A stretch of DNA of 64,000 nt from Rugalucina vietnamica (taxonomy: Eukaryota; Mollusca; Bivalvia; Lucinida; Lucinidae), in NCBI GenBank assembly GCA_964017185.1, contig OZ024876.1, positions 11,223,726 to 11,287,725 of the forward strand. Reading direction: 5' to 3'. The translations under genes and the position numbers were made by a program. Below the pieces are notes generated by a model. The model made no database searches. It saw only the letters and a list, made by a program, of their open reading frames with translations, and was not told the DNA's origin. Positions within the stretch are counted from its first letter, which is position 1, and every line of letters begins with the position of its first letter. Below are positions 47,192 through 59,337 of this stretch, in pieces.

Positions 47192-50100
47192 AACTAGAAA
47201 TTGGCTGCAAGCAAGGCTTTCATGTACATCCTCAGTATGCCAGTCACATCTATAAGATATTAAAAGACTATATTGAAAGCTTGAGGTTGATTTCACTGTA
47301 TGCCCTATGATCATTATTGTTTATCATGAGAAATGGTAAAAAGTTGGCTAAGTTAAATGAAAGCTGTAAATTTGTCAAAAATTAACTTTTCAGCATGAAA
47401 ATTATTCATGCACATCTACAATATATCTGGAACAAATCTACAAAGAATAGGAGCTGATTTCACAAAGTATGCACTACCAACCATTATTGTATGTAAGCAA
47501 TGGTCAAGAAACGGCTATATTGAAAAATGATGTAAATTTGTCAAAAATCACTTTTTCAGTATTATAATTCTTCATGCACATCTTCAATATGTGTGGAACA
47601 TGTATGCAAAGTATTGAAAAGAAATACTGAAAGCTCTAGGAGGAGTTGATTTCACAAACTATGCACTACCAACCATTATTGTATATAAGCAATGGTAAAA
47701 AATGACTGTGTTGAAAAATGCTGTAAATTTGTCAAAAAATATTTTTTCATCATTATAATTCTTCATGCACATCTTCAATATGTGTGGAACATGTCTGCAA
47801 AGTATTGAAAAGAAATACTGAAAGCCCTAGGAGGAGTTGATTTCACAAAACATGCACTACCACCCATTATTGTATAAGCATTGGTCATAAAATGGCTATG
47901 TTAAAAATTGCTGTAAATTTGTAAAAAAATATTTTTTCATCATTATAATTCTTCATGCACATCTTCAATATGTGTGGAACATGTCTGCAAAGTATTGAAA
48001 AGAAATACTGAAAGCCCTAGAAGTTGATTTCACAAACTATGAACCACCAACCATTATTGTATATAAGCAATGCTAAAAAAATGGCTATGTTGAAAAATGC
48101 TGTAAATTTGTCAAAAATTATTTTTTCATAATTATAATTCTTCATGCACATCTTCAATATGTGTGGAACATATGCAAAGTATTGAAAAGAAATACTGAAA
48201 GCCCTAGGTGGAGTTGATTTCACAAACTATGCACTACCAACCATTGTTGAATATGACAATTATCGAAAATTGGCTAAGTTCAAAATGCTGTAAATTTGTC
48301 AAAATTCATTTTTTCAGCATAATACTTCTTCATGCATATCTTCAATGTCTCTGGCACATGTCTGCAAAGTATTGAAAAGAAATACTGAAAGCCCTAGGAG
48401 GAGTTGATTTCACAAAACATGCACTACCAACCATTATTGTATAAGCAATGGTCAAACAAGAGGACCAATGGTCCTATAAACGCTCACCTGAGATCTGCTG
48501 AATACGAATGATATAGAAAATAGTCTCAGTATAGGGGCAGATGAAGCCCTTGGGCCATTTTTTTTTTCAGAATAATCAATATACTATACATACGTTTTTC
48601 CCTTCAAATGACATTTTAACAGTTTACCCATTCAAATACATAGGCAACCCATGCTGACCTTGCCTTAAAATAGGTCAAGGTCATCACAGGGTCATGATTC
48701 ATACATACATTGTAGTACTTGAGTCATCGATGCTTCATGCCAAGTTTCTTCGAAATCGGTCCACCGGTTCCGGAGAAGAAGATTTTTGAAGGGTTTATAC
48801 CATATATGGGCATAGCGGCCATCTTGGTCATGTGACCTGGATTATTTATATATACATTGATTTCCCCATTCTATAGATGCTTCATATGAAATTTGGCTTT
48901 GATTGGCCAAGCGGTTTCAGAGGAAAGGATGTTTGAATATTTTTGTAATATACATGCATAATGCCCCGGGGCTGGGGCAAATGAGTCCCTGGGGTCCAAT
49001 TTTTTTCAGAATCATTAATATTCAGTCCTACTGCCCATTTCCTGCAAGACTTTCACTTAAAATGACATTTTAAAAGTTTTCCCCATTCAAATGCATTGGC
49101 GACCTATGTTGACCTTGCCGTAAAATATGTCAAGGTCATCCAAAGGTCATAATTTATAAACATGTTGTAGTACTCTAGTCCCCAAAGCTTCATGCCAAGT
49201 TTCGTTGAAATCGGTCCAGTGGTTCCGGAGAAGAAGAATTTTGAAGGGTTTTTACCATATAAGGGCATGGTGGCCATCTTGGTCATGTGACCTGGATTAT
49301 TAATAATCAAATTGGTTCCCCCTTCCTATAGATGCTTCATATAAAATTTGGCTTTGATTGGCCAATTGGTTTCAGAGAAGAAGATCTTTGAATATTTTTG
49401 TAATATTCATGTATATTGCCCCGGGGTGGGGGCAGACCAACCCCTAGGGTCCAAATTTTTTCAGAATTACCTACCTTCAGTCCATTTGCCCTTTTCCTGC
49501 AAGATTTGCCTTTCAAATGACATTTTAACAATTTTTCCCATTCAAATGCATGGGCGACCTATGTTGACCTTGCCGTAAAATATGTCAAGGTCATCCAAAG
49601 GTCATAATTTATAAAAACATTGTAGTACTCTAGTCCCTGATGCTTCATGCCAAGTTTCGTTGAAATCGGTCCAGTGGTTCCGGAGAAGAAGAATTTTGAA
49701 GGGTTTTTACGATATAAGGGCATGGTGGCCATCTTGGTCATGTGACCTGGATTATTAATAAACAAATTGGTTCCCCCTTCCTATAGATGCTTCATATAAA
49801 ATTTGGCTTTGATTGGCCAAGTGGTTTCAGAGAAGAAGATCTTTGAATATTTTTTAATATACATGTATATTGCCCCAGGGTGGGGGCAGACCAACCCCTA
49901 GGGTCCAAATTTTTTTCAGAATTACCTACCTTCAGTCCATTTGCCCATTTCCTGCAAGATTTGCCTTTCAAATGACATTTTAACAATTTTTCCCATTCAA
50001 ATGCATGGGCGACCTATGTTGACCTTGCCGTAAAATAGGTCAAGGTCATCCAAAGGTCATAATTTATAAACACATTGTAGTACTCTAGTCCCCGATGCTT

Positions 50101-51418
50101 CATGCCAAGTTTCGTTGAAATCGGTCCAGTGGTTCCGGAGAAGAAGAATTTTGAAGGGTTTTTACCATATATGGGCATGGCGGCCATCTTGGTCATGTGA
50201 CCTGGATTATTTATAAACACATTGATTCCCCCTTCCTATAGATGCTTCATATAAAATTTGGCTTTGATTGGCCAAGTGGTTTCAGAGAAGAAGATCTTTG
50301 AATATTTTTGTAATATACATGTATATTGCCCCGGGGTGGGGGCAGACCAACCCCTAGGGTCCAAATTTTTTTCAGAATTACCTACCTTCAGTCCATTTGC
50401 CCATTTCCTGCAAGATTTGCCTTTCAAATGACATTTTAACAATTTTCCCCATTCAAATGCATGGGCAACCTATGTTGACCTTGCCGTAAAATAGGTCAAG
50501 GTCATCCAAAGGTCATAATTTATAAACACATTGTAGTACTCTAGTCCCCGATGCTTCATGCCAAGTTTCCTTGAAATCGGTCCACCGGTTCCAGAGGAGA
50601 AGATTTTTGAAGGGTATTTACCATATATGGGCATGGCGGCCATCTTGGTCATGTGACCTGGATAATTTATAAACACATTGGTTCCCCCTTCCCATAGATG
50701 CTTCATATAAAATTGGGCTTCAATTGGCCAAGCAGTTTCAGAGAAGAAGATCTTTGAAAATGGTGGACGACGACGACGGACGCCGGATCATGGCCATCCT
50801 ATAAGCTCACCTTGTGAGCCTAACGGCTCAGGTGAGCTAAAAATGGCTATGTTAAAAATTGCTGTAATTTGTCAAAAAATATTTTTTCATCATTATAATT
50901 CTTCATGCACATCTTCAATATGTGTGGAACATGTCTGCAAAGTATTGATAAGAAATACTGAAAGCCCTAGGAGGAGTTGATTTCACAAGCTATGCACTAC
51001 CAATCATTGTTGAATATGGCAATTATCGAAAATTGGCTAAGTTCAAAATGCTGTAAATTTGTCAAAAGTAATTTTTTCAGCATAATACTTCTTCATGCAT
51101 ATCTTCAATATCTCTGGCACATATCTGCAAAGTATCAAAAGAGAATATTGAAAGCTGTAGGAGGAGTTGATTTCACAAAGTAAGCACTATTAGCACTATG
51201 GCAAACATTCTATGTATAGGTGTAAAAAGTCCCATAACTCTTGCAAAACTGACCCTTTGGCCCCTAAATTCATATCATACATGTGTTGTCTAATAGTGCA
51301 GGTGTGTTGAAAATTTGAAGAACATTGGGCAAAAACTACTTAAGTTATTAAGCAAAGATGTCAAAATGTTGACGGAATGACGGAATCACGGAATCACGGA
51401 ATCGTTTTGCGGGGGGTA
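47192..51418 (+). mobile_element. Element family F, about 190-bp tandem units, interrupted by family B
   Basis: Starts ctagaaattggctgcaagca and ends acggaatcacggaatcgt / tttgcggggggta. About seven units share attcttcatgcacatcttca, atatgtgtggaacatgtctg and ctaggaggagttgatttcac. A family B element separates 47192-48466 from 50844-51418; the join reads ggtcaaa/aatggctatg as in intact units. Confidence 0.85.
48467..50843 (+). mobile_element. Composite element family B, copy 5
   Basis: About five internal units of the subfamily with aaatttggctttgattggcc and gccccggggtgggggcagac. Ends in ggacgacgacgacgg and the shared terminal block. Confidence 0.9.
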
Positions 51419-51725
51419 TAATAAATCTGATATTTCAGCTAGTTTGTAAAAACTCTGTTCCTTGAAGCCAGTGTCAACTTATAACAACCATAAGGTACTT
51501 ATTTTCAACCATATACATACTTGTTTCTCGTGTCTAGGATGCACAGTAAAAGCTATGTATTTCATATCAAATTATTGGTGAGCTCGCCCTTAGGCTGTGC
51601 CTAATTTCATATTAATACAATGCTGTAATACAGGTTCTGCCAATATAAAATTGGTATATAAATAGGCATGGGCGTGTAACAAATGCACAGCCTACAGATT
51701 TTAAATGCAGCCATCAAAAACAAAA

Positions 51726-51940
51726 TGAGCGACATCATGAGAAAACCAACAATTTGCATATGGGAAAAACAAAGAGGCAGATCAGTTCGCAAAGCTGATA
51801 AGCACCTTTGTTTTCACTAGAGATAGCTGTACAATTCATCTGAAATTTCCAGCCTCCAGCCATCTTCTCTGCTTGTACAGCTCAGTTTGTGTTGGACCTA
51901 TTAAAAAACCACACTGTTGGTTTTCTCATGAGACAGCTCA
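51726..51940 (+). mobile_element. MITE family A copy
   Basis: The centre is shortened to cagttcgcaaagctgataag. Confidence 0.82.
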
Positions 51941-52119
51941 AATAACACTATTACACACAGGACTGTTTTCCAGATCACTATTTTTCTTTGACATTTTAAC
52001 ATTAAAAATCTGTGGGCTGTGCATTTATTAAGCAGCTCCTGCCTGAATGTGCAGCTTTGCTCAGGGCTTAGTAATTGCATGTTATTCAATTTGATACAAT
52101 TCAAACGACAGCACACTTA

Positions 52120-52403
52120 CATCATGAAAACATGCCCATGAAATATGTATCCCCTAAAAACCCACTTATATATAGTAAAACTGGGGTATACAGGGATACA
52201 AATTTTTTCTTATTTTTGTTCTAAAACACAGATTGTGGATGCTTGTTAGAACCGCCTCGCTGAGGCAGTTTTTACCATTACCCACAGTCTATGTTTTGAA
52301 CAAAAATATTGAAAGAATAGTATACAAAAATTTTCAGCTGAAAATTTTCAATTTTTAAAGAATTAAATATTGCTGTTTATTACATGGGTGTGCTTTCATA
52401 GCA
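52120..52403 (+). mobile_element. Palindromic TIR family C copy
   Basis: Its right end lies about 10 nt beyond the donor of IPO11 exon 52414-52493. Confidence 0.8.
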
Positions 52404-52413
52404 TTTTACATAC

Positions 52414-52493
52414 CTCCATAAATTCTCTGGGTCCCAATAAAATATAGGCATCTATCACTTTTAAACACAGGCGTAGATTCTCGGTGCCCAATT
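52414..52493 (-). CDS. IPO11: Importin-11 exon (LGTENLRLCLKVIDAYILLGPREFME)
   Basis: An 80-nt exon with acceptor ttgtttcag|AA and donor GAG|gtatgt. Its first two bases complete GAA (Glu) with the G left by the preceding exon, giving LLE-LGTENLRLCLKVIDAYI against vertebrate LLE-LSSENLRTCFKIINGYI. It is the last exon before the 40-kb intron that hosts the plus-strand gene. Only about 10 nt of non-repeat intron separate the donor from a palindromic 280-bp element, and about 17 nt separate the acceptor from a 1.07-kb composite element, so splicing signals other than the core sites must lie in transposon DNA or in the exon. Confidence 0.93.
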
Positions 52494-52510
52494 CTGAAAC
52501 AATGTCCAAA

Positions 52511-53583
52511 CCAGAGGACCAATGGTCCTGTAAACGCTCACCTGAGACCTGAGATATATACCAATAAACTTGTTTGACTAGAATGGTAATATACATGTAT
52601 ATAACCCCAGGGCAGGGTCAGAGTAACCTCTGGAGTCAATTTCCTTTTTAAATCATAAAGATTCAGTCCATTTGCCAATTTACTGCAAGTTTTGCCCTTC
52701 AAATGACATTGTAACAATTTTCCCCATTCAAATGCATGGGCGACCTAAGGTGACCTTGCCGTAAAATAGGTCAAAGTCATCCAAGGGTCATGATTTACAC
52801 AAAATTTGTAGAACTCTATTGCCTGATGCTTCATGCCAAGTTTCAAAATCATAGGCCTTCTGGTTCTGGATAAGAAGATTTTTAAAGATTTTTGCTATTT
52901 GTAGCCATGGCGGCCATCTTGGTCATGTGAGCTTAACTTTCATTGCACCTTCCTAACAATCCTCCACAGAAAGTTTGGCTTTGATTGGCCAAGCGGTTTC
53001 AAACCAGATGATGTTTGAATATTATGGTCATGTACATATATATAGCCCCGTGGCAGAGGCAGACAAACCCCTGGGGACAATTTTTTTTTTCATAAACATA
53101 AATTTTCTGTCCATTTGCCAATTTTCTGGCAATTTTCCCCTTCAAATCATATTTTAACAATTTTCCCCATTCAACTGCATGGGCAACCTATGTTGACCTT
53201 GCCATAAAATAGGTCAAAGTCATCCAAGGGTCATGATTTACATAAACTTTGTAGAGCTCTATTGCCTGATGCTTCATGCCAAGTTTCAAAATCATAGGCC
53301 TTCTGGTTCTGGAGAAGAAGATTTTTAAAGGTTTTTGCTATTTATAGCCATGGTGGCCATCTTGGTCATGTGACCTGGACCATTTACAAAAACTTTCCTT
53401 CCCCCTTCCTAAGGATGCTCCACATGAAATTTGGTTTTGAATGGCCAAGTGGTTTCAGAGGAGAAGATGTTTGAAAAGTATGGACAACGACGACAACGAC
53501 AACGACAGACAACGGAGCATGGGTATACTATAAGCTCACCTGTGAGCCTTTGGCTCAGGTGAAAAGGCTCAGGTGAGCTAAAA
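52511..53583 (+). mobile_element. Composite element family B, copy 6
   Basis: Two internal units. Its left end is 17 nt upstream (in transcription) of the IPO11 exon 52493 acceptor. The terminal block caggtga is duplicated. Confidence 0.85.
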
Positions 53584-53593
53584 AAAGTTACAG

Positions 53594-53776
53594 TTCAACC
53601 TCATTGTAACATGCCTCTTTATAGTGCAGTTTTCAATATAACATGGCCATGTCATGGCTTCCAAAATGATTATTTTGCTACAAGTCTATTGTAATCAACC
53701 TCATTGTAACATGGTTTCACTTAAAACACTGTCTGTTTCCATGGACCCCAAAGATAGCGTTATAATAAGGTTGGGC
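53594..53776. mobile_element. MITE family K, copy 2
   Basis: Directly after the family B element; ends caacctcattgtaac / gttataataaggttg. Confidence 0.75.
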
Positions 53777-54002
53777 TGTACCTGCTATACTTATTAAACC
53801 TGTGGCCACACCATAGAATGCAGACTAGGGGTAAAGTGACCAAGTCTTAGAAACCCCATGTATTTCTCCAAAGCGTTTTTTAGAATCCGTTCACTATGGT
53901 AGCTGCTACAACTTGCCCTGGGAGTTTATTCATTTTAGTTAAAACACATCATTGATCTACTGATTTTGAATAACCGTCGAGTTGCACTTAGTATTCACTG
54001 CT

Positions 54003-54236
54003 TGAGCCACTTCATGAGAAAACCAACAATCTGCATAGGCGAAAACAAAGGCACAGGTCAGCTTCACCGTAACTGCGAAGCTGATCAGTGCCTTTGTTTT
54101 CACTACACAGATTAGTACAATTCCTCTACTTCTTAAATCCAAAATTTCATGCTTCTAGCCATTTTCTGTGACGAAACAGACCAGTTTGTGTTGGACCTGT
54201 TCGAAAACCACATTGTTGGTTTTCTCATGACATGGT
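54003..54236 (+). mobile_element. MITE family A copy
   Basis: Right end degraded (catggtttgt). A second short reversed piece lies at about 54290-54320. Confidence 0.82.
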
Positions 54237-54428
54237 TTGTTTGTCTTTTTTGATTGTTTTTATTGTTACTTTTAAAATATCTCATGTGGCTTCCGAACAG
54301 GTTCGACACAAACTGAGATTTGTTATTTCCGATTCTATAATATTTAGACAATATTAAGTTTTTGTAACCAAAATGAATTTGGAACAGAAATCTGTCTAAG
54401 CAGGGGAGAAAAACATGATCATATTTTT

Positions 54429-55497
54429 AACAAGTCGATCGCTCACCTGAGAGACAGGAAACACAGTCATTGGACAAAAGAAAAGTAGTTGGGCTTTTTA
54501 CATTCCAGTAAATGGGCATGGTGGGCATCTTACGTGACCTGGATTTTTTATACATATTGCAGGGGGGAGGGGGGGAGATCAGATGAGCCCCTGGGGCCCA
54601 ATTATTTTTTTCAAAATTATTAATATTCTGTCCTACAGCACAATTCCTGCAGATGTTTCATAAAAAATTTGTCTTTGATTGGCCGAGCGGTTTCATAAGA
54701 GAAGAAGTTGAAGATTATGGTAATATCCATGTATACTGCACCGGGTAGGGGCAGATGAGCCCCTGGGGCCCCATTGTTTTCAGAATCATTGACATTCAGT
54801 CCTACTGCATATTTCCTGCAAGATTTTCCCTTTAAATGACATTTTAACAGTTTTCCCCATTAAACTGCATTGGTAACCTATGTTGACCTTGCTGTAAAAT
54901 AGGTCAAGGTCATCACAGTGTCAAGATTTATATACATATTGTAGTACTTTACTCATCAATGCTTCAAGCCAAGTTTCGTTGAAATCTGTCCACCGGTTCT
55001 GGAGATGAAGTTGTTTTTTTTATTTATTCAGTTTAATGTCCTTTTCAAGATTATTTCAGCTCATATAAGATGGGCCAATCTGTAGGTAGGGTGAAAACGG
55101 GAGAACCCTGAGAAAACCATCTGGCACACCCACAAGCAGAACTTGGCTTGTCTCACATGTGCTCCATGTATATTTACAAATATACATATTGTAGTACTTT
55201 AGTCATCAATGCTTCAAGCCAAGTTTCGTTGAAATCTGTCCACCAGTTCTAAAGATGAAAATTTTTGAAGGGTTTTTACCATATATGGGCAAAACGTCCA
55301 TCTTGGTCATGTGACCTGAATGATTTATATATACACTGGTTCCCCCATTATACAGATGATTCATATAAAATTTGGCTTTAATTGGCAATGCGGTTTCTGA
55401 GAAGATCTTTGAAAATGTGCACTCAAGCATGGACCAACGCCAGCTCAAGGGCCATACTATAAGCTCCCTATGAGCCTTCGGCTCAGGCAAGCTAAAA
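54429..55497 (+). mobile_element. Composite element family B, copy 7, old
   Basis: Diverged. Split around 55007-55190 by an insert containing ttatttattcagtttaatgt; about 70 bp of the B sequence (gtagtactttagtcatcaat ...) is present on both sides of that insert. Confidence 0.7.
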
Positions 55498-55684
55498 ATT
55501 ATACATTCATTTTAAGTTTATAATGGCCAAGTTCACTTGAATTTGGTATTCTCTTCCACAAAAATTGACCAATCAACAAGGATGTATCAACAATAGTCCG
55601 GGCAATCCGAGGAGGCCTTAAAAGCATTTCAATGTTGCTTAACCAGCTGGAGAGTGGCCAATATAGCCAATGTCAAGCATTAGA

Positions 55685-55919
55685 TGAGCCCCGACGCGAG
55701 AAAACCAGTCTTCGGGGTTTCCGACCAGGTCTGACACAAACCAACCTGTACCGTCACAGACGCAGGATAGAAGCTTGAAATTTCAGATTTAAGAAGAAGA
55801 GAGATTGTACTATCCGTGTAGCGAAAACAAAGGCACTGATCAGCTTTGCAGTTACTGCAAAGCTGATCAGCGCCTGTGTTCGCATAGGCAAAAATCCGGT
55901 TTTCTTACGATGCGGCTCA
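55685..55919 (-). mobile_element. MITE family A copy
   Basis: Reversed, near full length, 190 nt from the donor end of the IPO11 minisatellite exon. Confidence 0.87.
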
Positions 55920-56110
55920 AATGACAGCATTATAGCCGTAGCTACAGCCATTCAGTTGAGGCTATAGCTGAGGCAAATAGCCATTATAGCCCCAACAAAA
56001 CTCAACCAATAAGTCTCAAGTTTATAACTTGTGTAATTTTTATGATAATTGCAAGTAGTTATGATGATATATCAAAAATTGAAAATTATGCAGGGGAAAT
56101 TCTCTCTTAC

Positions 56111-58628
56111 CTAGCAACTCGGGCATGTTTTTATAAAGATCTAGGAGTTCAGGTGTAGCACAGGGGGCGTTCAGCAATGTAACATGCCACAACTCTAGAC
56201 CATCCTCAACAAGATACACATGCTGTGGTTGTGTCACATCTGTAGAGGACTGTATCACAGGCAAGAGGAAATCATACATTGCAGTACTGGTTGGACCAAA
56301 ACCCTGCAAGAGGAAATCATACATTGCAGTACTGGTTGGACCAAATCCCTGCAAGAGGAAATCATACATTGCAGTCCTGGTTGGACCAAAACCCTGCAAG
56401 AGGAACTCATACATTGCATTACTGGTAGGACAAAAACCCTGCAAGAGGAAATCATACATTGCAGTACTGGTAGGACCAAAACCCTGCAAGAGGAAATCAT
56501 ACATTGCAGTACTGGTAGGACCAAAACCCTGCAAGAGAAAATCATACATTGCAGTACTGGTTGGACCAAAACCCTGCAAGAGGAAATCATACATTGCAGT
56601 ACTGGTAGGACCAAAACCCTGCAAGAGGAAATCATACATTGCAGTACTGGTAGGACCAAAACCCTGTAAGAGGAAATCATACATTGCAGTACTGGTTGGA
56701 CCAAAACACTGCAAGAGGAAATCATACATTACAGTACTGGTTGGACCAAAACCCTGCAAGAGGAAATCATACATTGCAGTACTGGTTGGACCAAAACCCT
56801 GCAAGAGGAAATCATACATTGCAGTACTGGTAGGACCAAAACCCTGCAAGAGGGAATCATACATTGCAGTACTGGTTGGACAAAAACCCTGCCAGAGCAA
56901 ATCATACATTGCAGTACTGGAAGGACCAAAACCCTGCAAAGGACCAACACCCTGCAAGAGGAAATCATACATTGCAGTACTGATTGGACCAAAACCCTGC
57001 AAGAGGAACTCATACATTGCAGTACTGGTTGGACCAAAACCCTGCAAAAGGAAATCATACATTGCAGTACTGGTTGGACCAAAACCCTGCAAGAGGAAAT
57101 CATACATTGCAGTACTGGCTGGACAAACACACTGCAAGAGGAAATCATACATTCCAGTACTGGTTGGACCAAAACCCTGCAAGAGGAAATCATACATTGC
57201 TGTACTGGTATGGCCAAAACCCTGCAAAAGGAAATCATACATTGCAGTACTGGTTGGACGAACACCCTGCAAGAGGAAATCATGCATTAAACTGCTGGTA
57301 GGACAAAAACACTGTAAGAGGAAATCATACATTGCAGTACTGGTTGGACCAAAACCCTGCAAGAGGAAATCATACATTGCAATACTGGTAGGACCAAAAC
57401 CCTGCAAGAGGAAATCATACATTGCAGTACTGGTTGGACCAAAACCCTGCAACAGGAAATCATACACTGCAATACTGGTAGGACCAAAACCCTGCAAGAG
57501 GAAATCATACATTGCAGTACTGGTTGGACCAAAACCCTGCAAGAGGAAATCATACATTGCAGTACTGTTAGGACCGAAACCCTGCAAGAGGAAATCATAC
57601 ATTGCAGTACTGGTAGAACCAAAACCCTGGAAGAGGAAATCATACATTGCAGTACTGGTAGGACCAAAACCCTGTAAGAGGTAATCATACATTGCAGTAC
57701 TGGTTGGACCAAAACCCTGCAAGAGGAAATCATACATTGCAGTACAGGTAGGACCAAAACCCTGTAAGAGGAAATCATACATTGCAATACTGGTAGGACC
57801 AAAACCCTGCAAGAGAAAATCATACATTGCAGTACTGGTAGGACCAAATCCCTGCAAGAGGAAATCATACATTGCAGTACCGGTAGGATCAAAACTTGCA
57901 AGAGGAAATCATACATTGCAGTACTGGTTGGACCAAACCCTGCAAGAGGAAATCATACATTGAAGTACTGGTAGGACCAAAACCCTGCAAGAGGAAATCA
58001 TACATTGCGGTACTGGTAGGACCAAAACCCTGCAAGAGGAAATCATACATTGCAGTACTGGTTGGACCAAAACCCTGCAAGAGGAAATCATACATTGCAG
58101 TACTGGTTGGACCAAAACCCTGCAAGAGGAAATCATACATTGCAGTACTGGTTGGACCAAAACGCTGCAAGAGAAAATCATACATTGCAGTACTGGTAGG
58201 AGCAAACCCTGCAAGTGGAAATCATACATTGCAGTACTGGTTGGACCAAAACCCTGCACAAAATCATACATTGCAGTACTGGTAGGACCAAAACCCTGCA
58301 AGAGGAAATCATACATTGCAGTACTGGTAGAACCAAAACCCTGCAAGAGGAAATCATACATTGCAGTACTGGTTGGACCAAAACCCTGTAAGAGGTAATC
58401 ATACATTGCAGTACTGGTTGGACCAAAACCCTGCAAGAGGAAATCATACATTGCAGTACTGGTTGGACCAAAACCCTGCAAGAGAAAGTCATACATTGCA
58501 GTACTGGTAGGACCAAAACCCTGCAAAGGACCAACACCCTGCAAGAGGAAATCATACAATGCAGTACTGATTGGACCAAAACCCTGCAAGAGGAAATCAT
58601 ACATTGCAATACTAGTAGGACCAAAACC
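56111..58628 (-). CDS. IPO11: Importin-11 exon whose 5' part is a 45-bp minisatellite with reiterated splice acceptors
   Basis: The unique part (56303-56111) encodes 64 residues starting GFGPTSTAMYDFLLPVIQSS and containing HVYLVEDGLELWHVTLLNAP, co-linear with vertebrate GLGADSKNLYPFLLPVIQLS and HVYLLEDGLELWLVTLENSP. The donor is CTAG|gtaaga (phase 1). Upstream of 56303 the first 45 bases of the exon, including the acceptor, are repeated about 52 times; the outermost acceptor is tttcctcatgcag|GG at 58628. The frame MYDFLLQGFGPTSTA is open from about 57872 to 56111, so acceptors in roughly the last 35 units keep the IPO11 frame. Units further upstream are separated from it by units that are not 45 bp long and shift the frame. 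Which acceptor the cell uses cannot be read from DNA. The minimal exon is 56111-56303. Confidence 0.9.
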
Positions 58629-58640
58629 CTGCATGAGGAA
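56258..58640 (-). repeat. 45-bp minisatellite, about 52 units, derived from the IPO11 exon start plus acceptor
   Basis: Each minus-strand unit runs from GGTTTTGGTCC through GCAATGTATGATTTCCTCTTG to CAG. It encodes QGFGPTSTAMYDFLL, the beginning of the IPO11 exon, and ends in a pyrimidine-rich tract plus CAG that acts as a 3' splice site in the outermost and presumably the ancestral copy. Units differ mainly at a GTT/GTA position (Asn/Thr codon change) and scattered substitutions. A few units are longer or shorter than 45 bp. Two rare composite units (around 56931-56960 and 58516-58545) and other shared variants show that multi-unit blocks have been copied. Confidence 0.95.
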
Positions 58641-58749
58641 ATTTCAGATAGGCAAAAGTCTCGTTTCTCATGACGCAGCTGAAATTGCCCATGGGCATTT
58701 CATAAAAGTTGATTATCATATTGCAAGCATGGACGATCAACAACAAATG

Positions 58750-58964
58750 TTCCGCGTCATGAGAAAACCAACATTTTGCATAGGCAAAAACAAAGGCGCA
58801 GTTACTGCGAAGGTGATCAGCTTTTTTGTTACACACATAGTACAATTCCTCTACTTTCTAAATTCAGAATTTCTAGACTCTAGCCATTTTCTATGCCTGT
58901 GCAGCTCGGTTTGTGTCGGACATGTTTGGAAACCACACTGTTGGCTTTCTCATGACATGGCTCA
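58750..58964 (+). mobile_element. MITE family A copy in the 352-nt IPO11 intron
   Basis: Ends 16 nt from the donor of exon 58981-59145. A second MITE A terminal fragment (about 58643-58682) lies some 12 nt from the outermost repeat-unit acceptor. Confidence 0.83.
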
Positions 58965-58980
58965 AACCCTCTGTACCAAC

Positions 58981-59145
58981 CTGTACTAGATGAATCAGTG
59001 TGGTTAAAATGGCACATCGTAGCATGTTGTGTTCCGCCGACTCTTGCCAAAGGCTGGGGAGGTAGGATATAAGAGAGGAAGCAAAAGGTCGGATCTGAGC
59101 TCCAACACGTTCTATCACAAATGATATCACATGCAATATTTGCAT
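58981..59145 (-). CDS. IPO11: Importin-11 exon (MQILHVISFVIERV ... LIHLVQ)
   Basis: A 165-nt exon (55 codons, phase 0/0) with acceptor ttattttcag|ATG and a weak donor CAG|gttggt. It contains VISFVIERV, QIRPF and EHNMLRCAILTTLIHLVQ, close to vertebrate IPO11 VLSCVIERV and EHNMLRCAILTTLIHLVQ. Importin-11 is a RanGTP-regulated import receptor; known cargoes in mammals include UBE2E3, RPL12 and PTEN. The alternative donor four bases further (gttg|gtacag) would shift the frame and is rejected. A MITE starts about 16 nt inside the following intron, which is only 352 nt long and mostly MITE sequence. Confidence 0.95.
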
Positions 59146-59337
59146 CTGAAAATAAGGCGCAAGAAAAACATCAACTATAAGTCAAGATGTATAGCTTTTA
59201 TCATAAATCATTCACATATAAATTATTTTAATGCTTGTCTCATAATTTAAAGTCAAATTTTTTTCATTCTTGTCAAGAAAGAGCCGATTCCTTTGGGTAT
59301 TAACTAGCACAATCAGAAGTTAATGTGTCTTGCTCAA

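Noticed and set aside
56040-57872. 610-codon minus-strand open frame as a stand-alone repeat protein
   Set aside because: Its C-terminal 64 residues are an importin-11 exon, and the rest is the amplified start of that exon; the last codons after 56111 are intron read-through.
56220-58285. Plus-strand and out-of-frame open stretches over the same array
   Set aside because: Shadow frames of a 45-bp repeat without stops; no independent start, splice site or family match.
58629-58980. MITE A acting as an introner that created the 352-nt intron
   Set aside because: The splice sites lie outside the MITE, and the junction falls between residues (Q|G) that are continuous in the vertebrate protein, so an older intron later filled by MITEs is simpler.
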